DNA of 5,758 nt from an uncultured Ruminococcus sp. Lineage in GTDB: Bacteria; Bacillota; Clostridia; Oscillospirales; CAG-272. Location of the stretch: positions 1 through 5,758 of the forward strand of contig CACXED010000046.1 in the NCBI GenBank assembly GCA_902766575.1, in the 5' to 3' direction. The position numbers and the translations under genes are program-made. A model generated the notes under the pieces. It made no database searches. It worked only from the letters and a program-made list of their open reading frames with translations, and was not told the origin of the DNA. Shown here in pieces: positions 4,337-5,758 of this stretch (position 1 is the stretch's first letter; the number at the start of each line of letters is the position of its first letter).

Positions 4337-5278
4337 ATGAACAAAGTAACAATAATCGGAACCGGAAGCGTAGGCTCGACCATCGCATACACCCTTACCG
4401 TCACCGGACTCGTTTCGGAGATCGTAATGATCGACGTAAACAACGAAAAGGCGCTCGGCGAGGCGCTCGATATCCGTCAGGGAACGCCGTTCTGCGGACC
4501 CTGCTCGGTCTATGCCGGCTCGTATCAGGACGCTGCAGGCTCGAGTATTGTCATCATCACCTCGGGAATAGCGCGCCGTCCCGGTCAGTCCAGACTCGAT
4601 CTCGCTCAGACCAACGTCAACATCATCAAGAGCATCATCCCACAGATCACAAAGTACGCTCCCGATGCAAAGTACATAATCGTCTCAAATCCCGTTGATA
4701 TACTCACCTATGTATTCTGCAAGCAGTCGGGACTTCCCGAGCGCAATATCATCGGCTCGGGAACTATTCTTGACACCGCGCGCCTGCGCTCGCGACTTTC
4801 GGAATACTACAAGATCAATCAGCAGAACGTCCACGCTTACGTCATGGGCGAGCACGGCGACTCATCCTTCATTCCGTGGTCGGTCGCTAACATCTCGAAC
4901 GTACCGCTCTCCGAATGCGACAGGCTCATCGACACCAAGGATATCTACCCTGACCTCGATTACGAGGAGATCGAGAGCTACGTCCGCAAATCCGGCGCGC
5001 GCGTCATCGAGCGCAAGGGCGCTACCTTCTACGCCGTCTCGATCTCGGTCTGCCATATCGTGAAGTCGCTCCTCTCGGGAATCGACACCACCATGACCGT
5101 CTCGACCATGATGCACGGCGAATACGGCATCGACGACGTCTGCCTCAGCGTGCTGAATATCGTCGGCTCGGAGGGAGCGCACGGAAAGATCCTCGTCCCG
5201 ATCACCGACGACGAGATCGCCAAGCTCCGCGCAAGCGCAGAATGTCTCAAGAACACCATAAGCTCGCTCCAGCTCTGA
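4337..5278 (+). CDS. ldh: L-lactate/malate dehydrogenase family enzyme (LDH-like, Arg at specificity site)
   Basis: A 313-residue NAD-dependent 2-hydroxyacid dehydrogenase, full length for the family and cytosolic. The Rossmann motif G-T-G-S-V-G is at 8-13 and Asp33 ends the second strand, favouring NAD over NADP. Catalytic residues are present: Arg86 (109 in LDH numbering), Asp146 (168), Arg149 (171) and His173 (195) in GEHGDS. SNPVDILTY, GSGT-LDTARLR and Thr230 (246) are LDH-like. The specificity loop reads A-R-R-P-G-Q-S-R, so Arg80 occupies position 102, which is Gln in L-LDH and Arg in malate dehydrogenase. Standard annotation would be L-lactate dehydrogenase, but malate/oxaloacetate activity is possible, supported by the fumarase gene 25 bp downstream. 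A strong AAAGGGA ribosome site (4323-4329) lies 7 nt before the ATG. Confidence 0.9.
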   Translation: MNKVTIIGTGSVGSTIAYTLTVTGLVSEIVMIDVNNEKALGEALDIRQGTPFCGPCSVYAGSYQDAAGSSIVIITSGIARRPGQSRLDLAQTNVNIIKSIIPQITKYAPDAKYIIVSNPVDILTYVFCKQSGLPERNIIGSGTILDTARLRSRLSEYYKINQQNVHAYVMGEHGDSSFIPWSVANISNVPLSECDRLIDTKDIYPDLDYEEIESYVRKSGARVIERKGATFYAVSISVCHIVKSLLSGIDTTMTVSTMMHGEYGIDDVCLSVLNIVGSEGAHGKILVPITDDEIAKLRASAECLKNTISSLQL

Positions 5279-5303
5279 TAATAATATAAAGGAAGAATAA
5301 AAT

Positions 5304-5758
5304 ATGGAATACCGCATCGAACACGACTCCATGGGCGAGATGAAGGTTCCCGCCGACCGTCTCTGGGCAGCTCAGACCGAGCGCTCCCACGAGAATTTTG
5401 AGATCGGCGTCGGTCTTGAAACCATGCCCGCCGAGATAATCCACGCTTTCGGAATCCTCAAAAAGGCAGCCGCTATGGCTAACCACGAGCTCAGACCCGA
5501 AAAAATGACCGACGAAAAGTTAGCGGCGATCTCTGCCGCCTGCGACGAGGTCATCGCCGGAAAGCTCTCGGATCACTTCCCGCTCGTCGTCTGGCAGACC
5601 GGCTCGGGCACTCAGTCCAACATGAATGCCAACGAGGTCATCCGCAACCGCGCAAACCAGATCGCCGGCAAGGAGCTCACTCATCCCAACGACGACATCA
5701 ACATGAGCCAGTCCTCAAACGACACCTTCCCGACCGCAATGCACATCTCGGCGGTCAT
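5304..5758 (+). CDS. fumC: Class II fumarate hydratase, N-terminal part (runs off the window)
   Basis: The first 151 codons of a class II fumarase, which interconverts fumarate and L-malate in the cytosol without an iron-sulfur cluster; the C-terminal two thirds lie beyond the window. The start MEYRIEHDSMGE followed by VPADRLWAAQT (15-25) is the usual N-terminal signature, with Ala where WGAQT has Gly. The substrate-binding segment T-G-S-G-T-Q-S-N-M-N is at 99-108 and the second-site motif H-P-N-D-D-I-N at 127-133, followed by the S-Q-S-S-N-D-T-F-P-T segment (135-144). Aspartase and argininosuccinate lyase relatives share the fold, but these motifs favour fumarase. An AAAGGA ribosome site (5288-5293) precedes the ATG. 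The 25-bp gap and lack of a terminator indicate co-transcription with the dehydrogenase gene. Confidence 0.92.
   Translation, partial: MEYRIEHDSMGEMKVPADRLWAAQTERSHENFEIGVGLETMPAEIIHAFGILKKAAAMANHELRPEKMTDEKLAAISAACDEVIAGKLSDHFPLVVWQTGSGTQSNMNANEVIRNRANQIAGKELTHPNDDINMSQSSNDTFPTAMHISAV

Noticed and set aside
4862..5332. A 156-codon minus-strand frame opposite the dehydrogenase gene
   Set aside because: It is antisense to the conserved catalytic half of the enzyme and shows the Asp/Val/Arg-rich composition expected of a mirror frame.

Overview
The window looks like chromosomal DNA from a low- to mid-GC Gram-positive bacterium of the Clostridia, most likely an Oscillospiraceae/Ruminococcaceae-type gut anaerobe. 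The grounds are strong AGGAGG/AAAGGA-type ribosome sites, near-consensus TTGACA-N17-TATAAT promoters in front of most transcription units, U-tailed intrinsic terminators, a small DtxR-type regulator lacking the SH3 domain, and an LDH-like enzyme of a type I associate with Clostridia. The assignment is an inference; there is no rRNA or marker gene to settle it. No phage, insertion sequence, CRISPR array or defence system is visible.

Layout. Bases 1-263 carry two divergent promoters with a perfect 15-bp palindrome midway between them; the leftward one reads out of the window. A small YccF-family membrane protein (264-623, +) converges on a DtxR/MntR-type metal-dependent regulator (682-1068, -), and one strong hairpin lies between them. 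A second divergent promoter pair separates the regulator from a two-gene operon (1234-2832, +) coding for a DUF554 membrane protein and a lipoprotein alpha/beta hydrolase. Bases 2833-3205 hold no gene but contain a near-identical tandem duplication of about 130 bp, short GC-rich palindromes and a leftward terminator. A leftward tRNA operon, tRNA-Thr(GGT) then tRNA-Leu(CAA), has its own consensus promoter, a hairpin between the two tRNAs and a terminator. Next is a YbaK/EbsC-type aminoacyl-tRNA deacylase (3528-3998, -). A 338-bp divergent region then leads to an L-lactate/malate dehydrogenase family gene (4337-5278, +) and the first 151 codons of a class II fumarase (5304 to the window end, +).

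How the genes work together. The clearest functional unit is the dehydrogenase-fumarase pair. The dehydrogenase looks like an L-LDH overall, yet it has arginine at the substrate-specificity position where L-LDHs have glutamine and malate dehydrogenases have arginine. With fumC 25 bp downstream, the pair could reduce oxaloacetate to malate and dehydrate it to fumarate. The promoter carries a Rex-like site over its -10 box, which fits NADH-responsive control of a fermentation step. The tRNA genes and the tRNA-editing deacylase lie side by side on one strand, although each has its own promoter. The rest is housekeeping or of unknown function. I see no convincing new multi-gene system; the LDH/MDH question and several undescribed operator-like palindromes are the points most worth following up.
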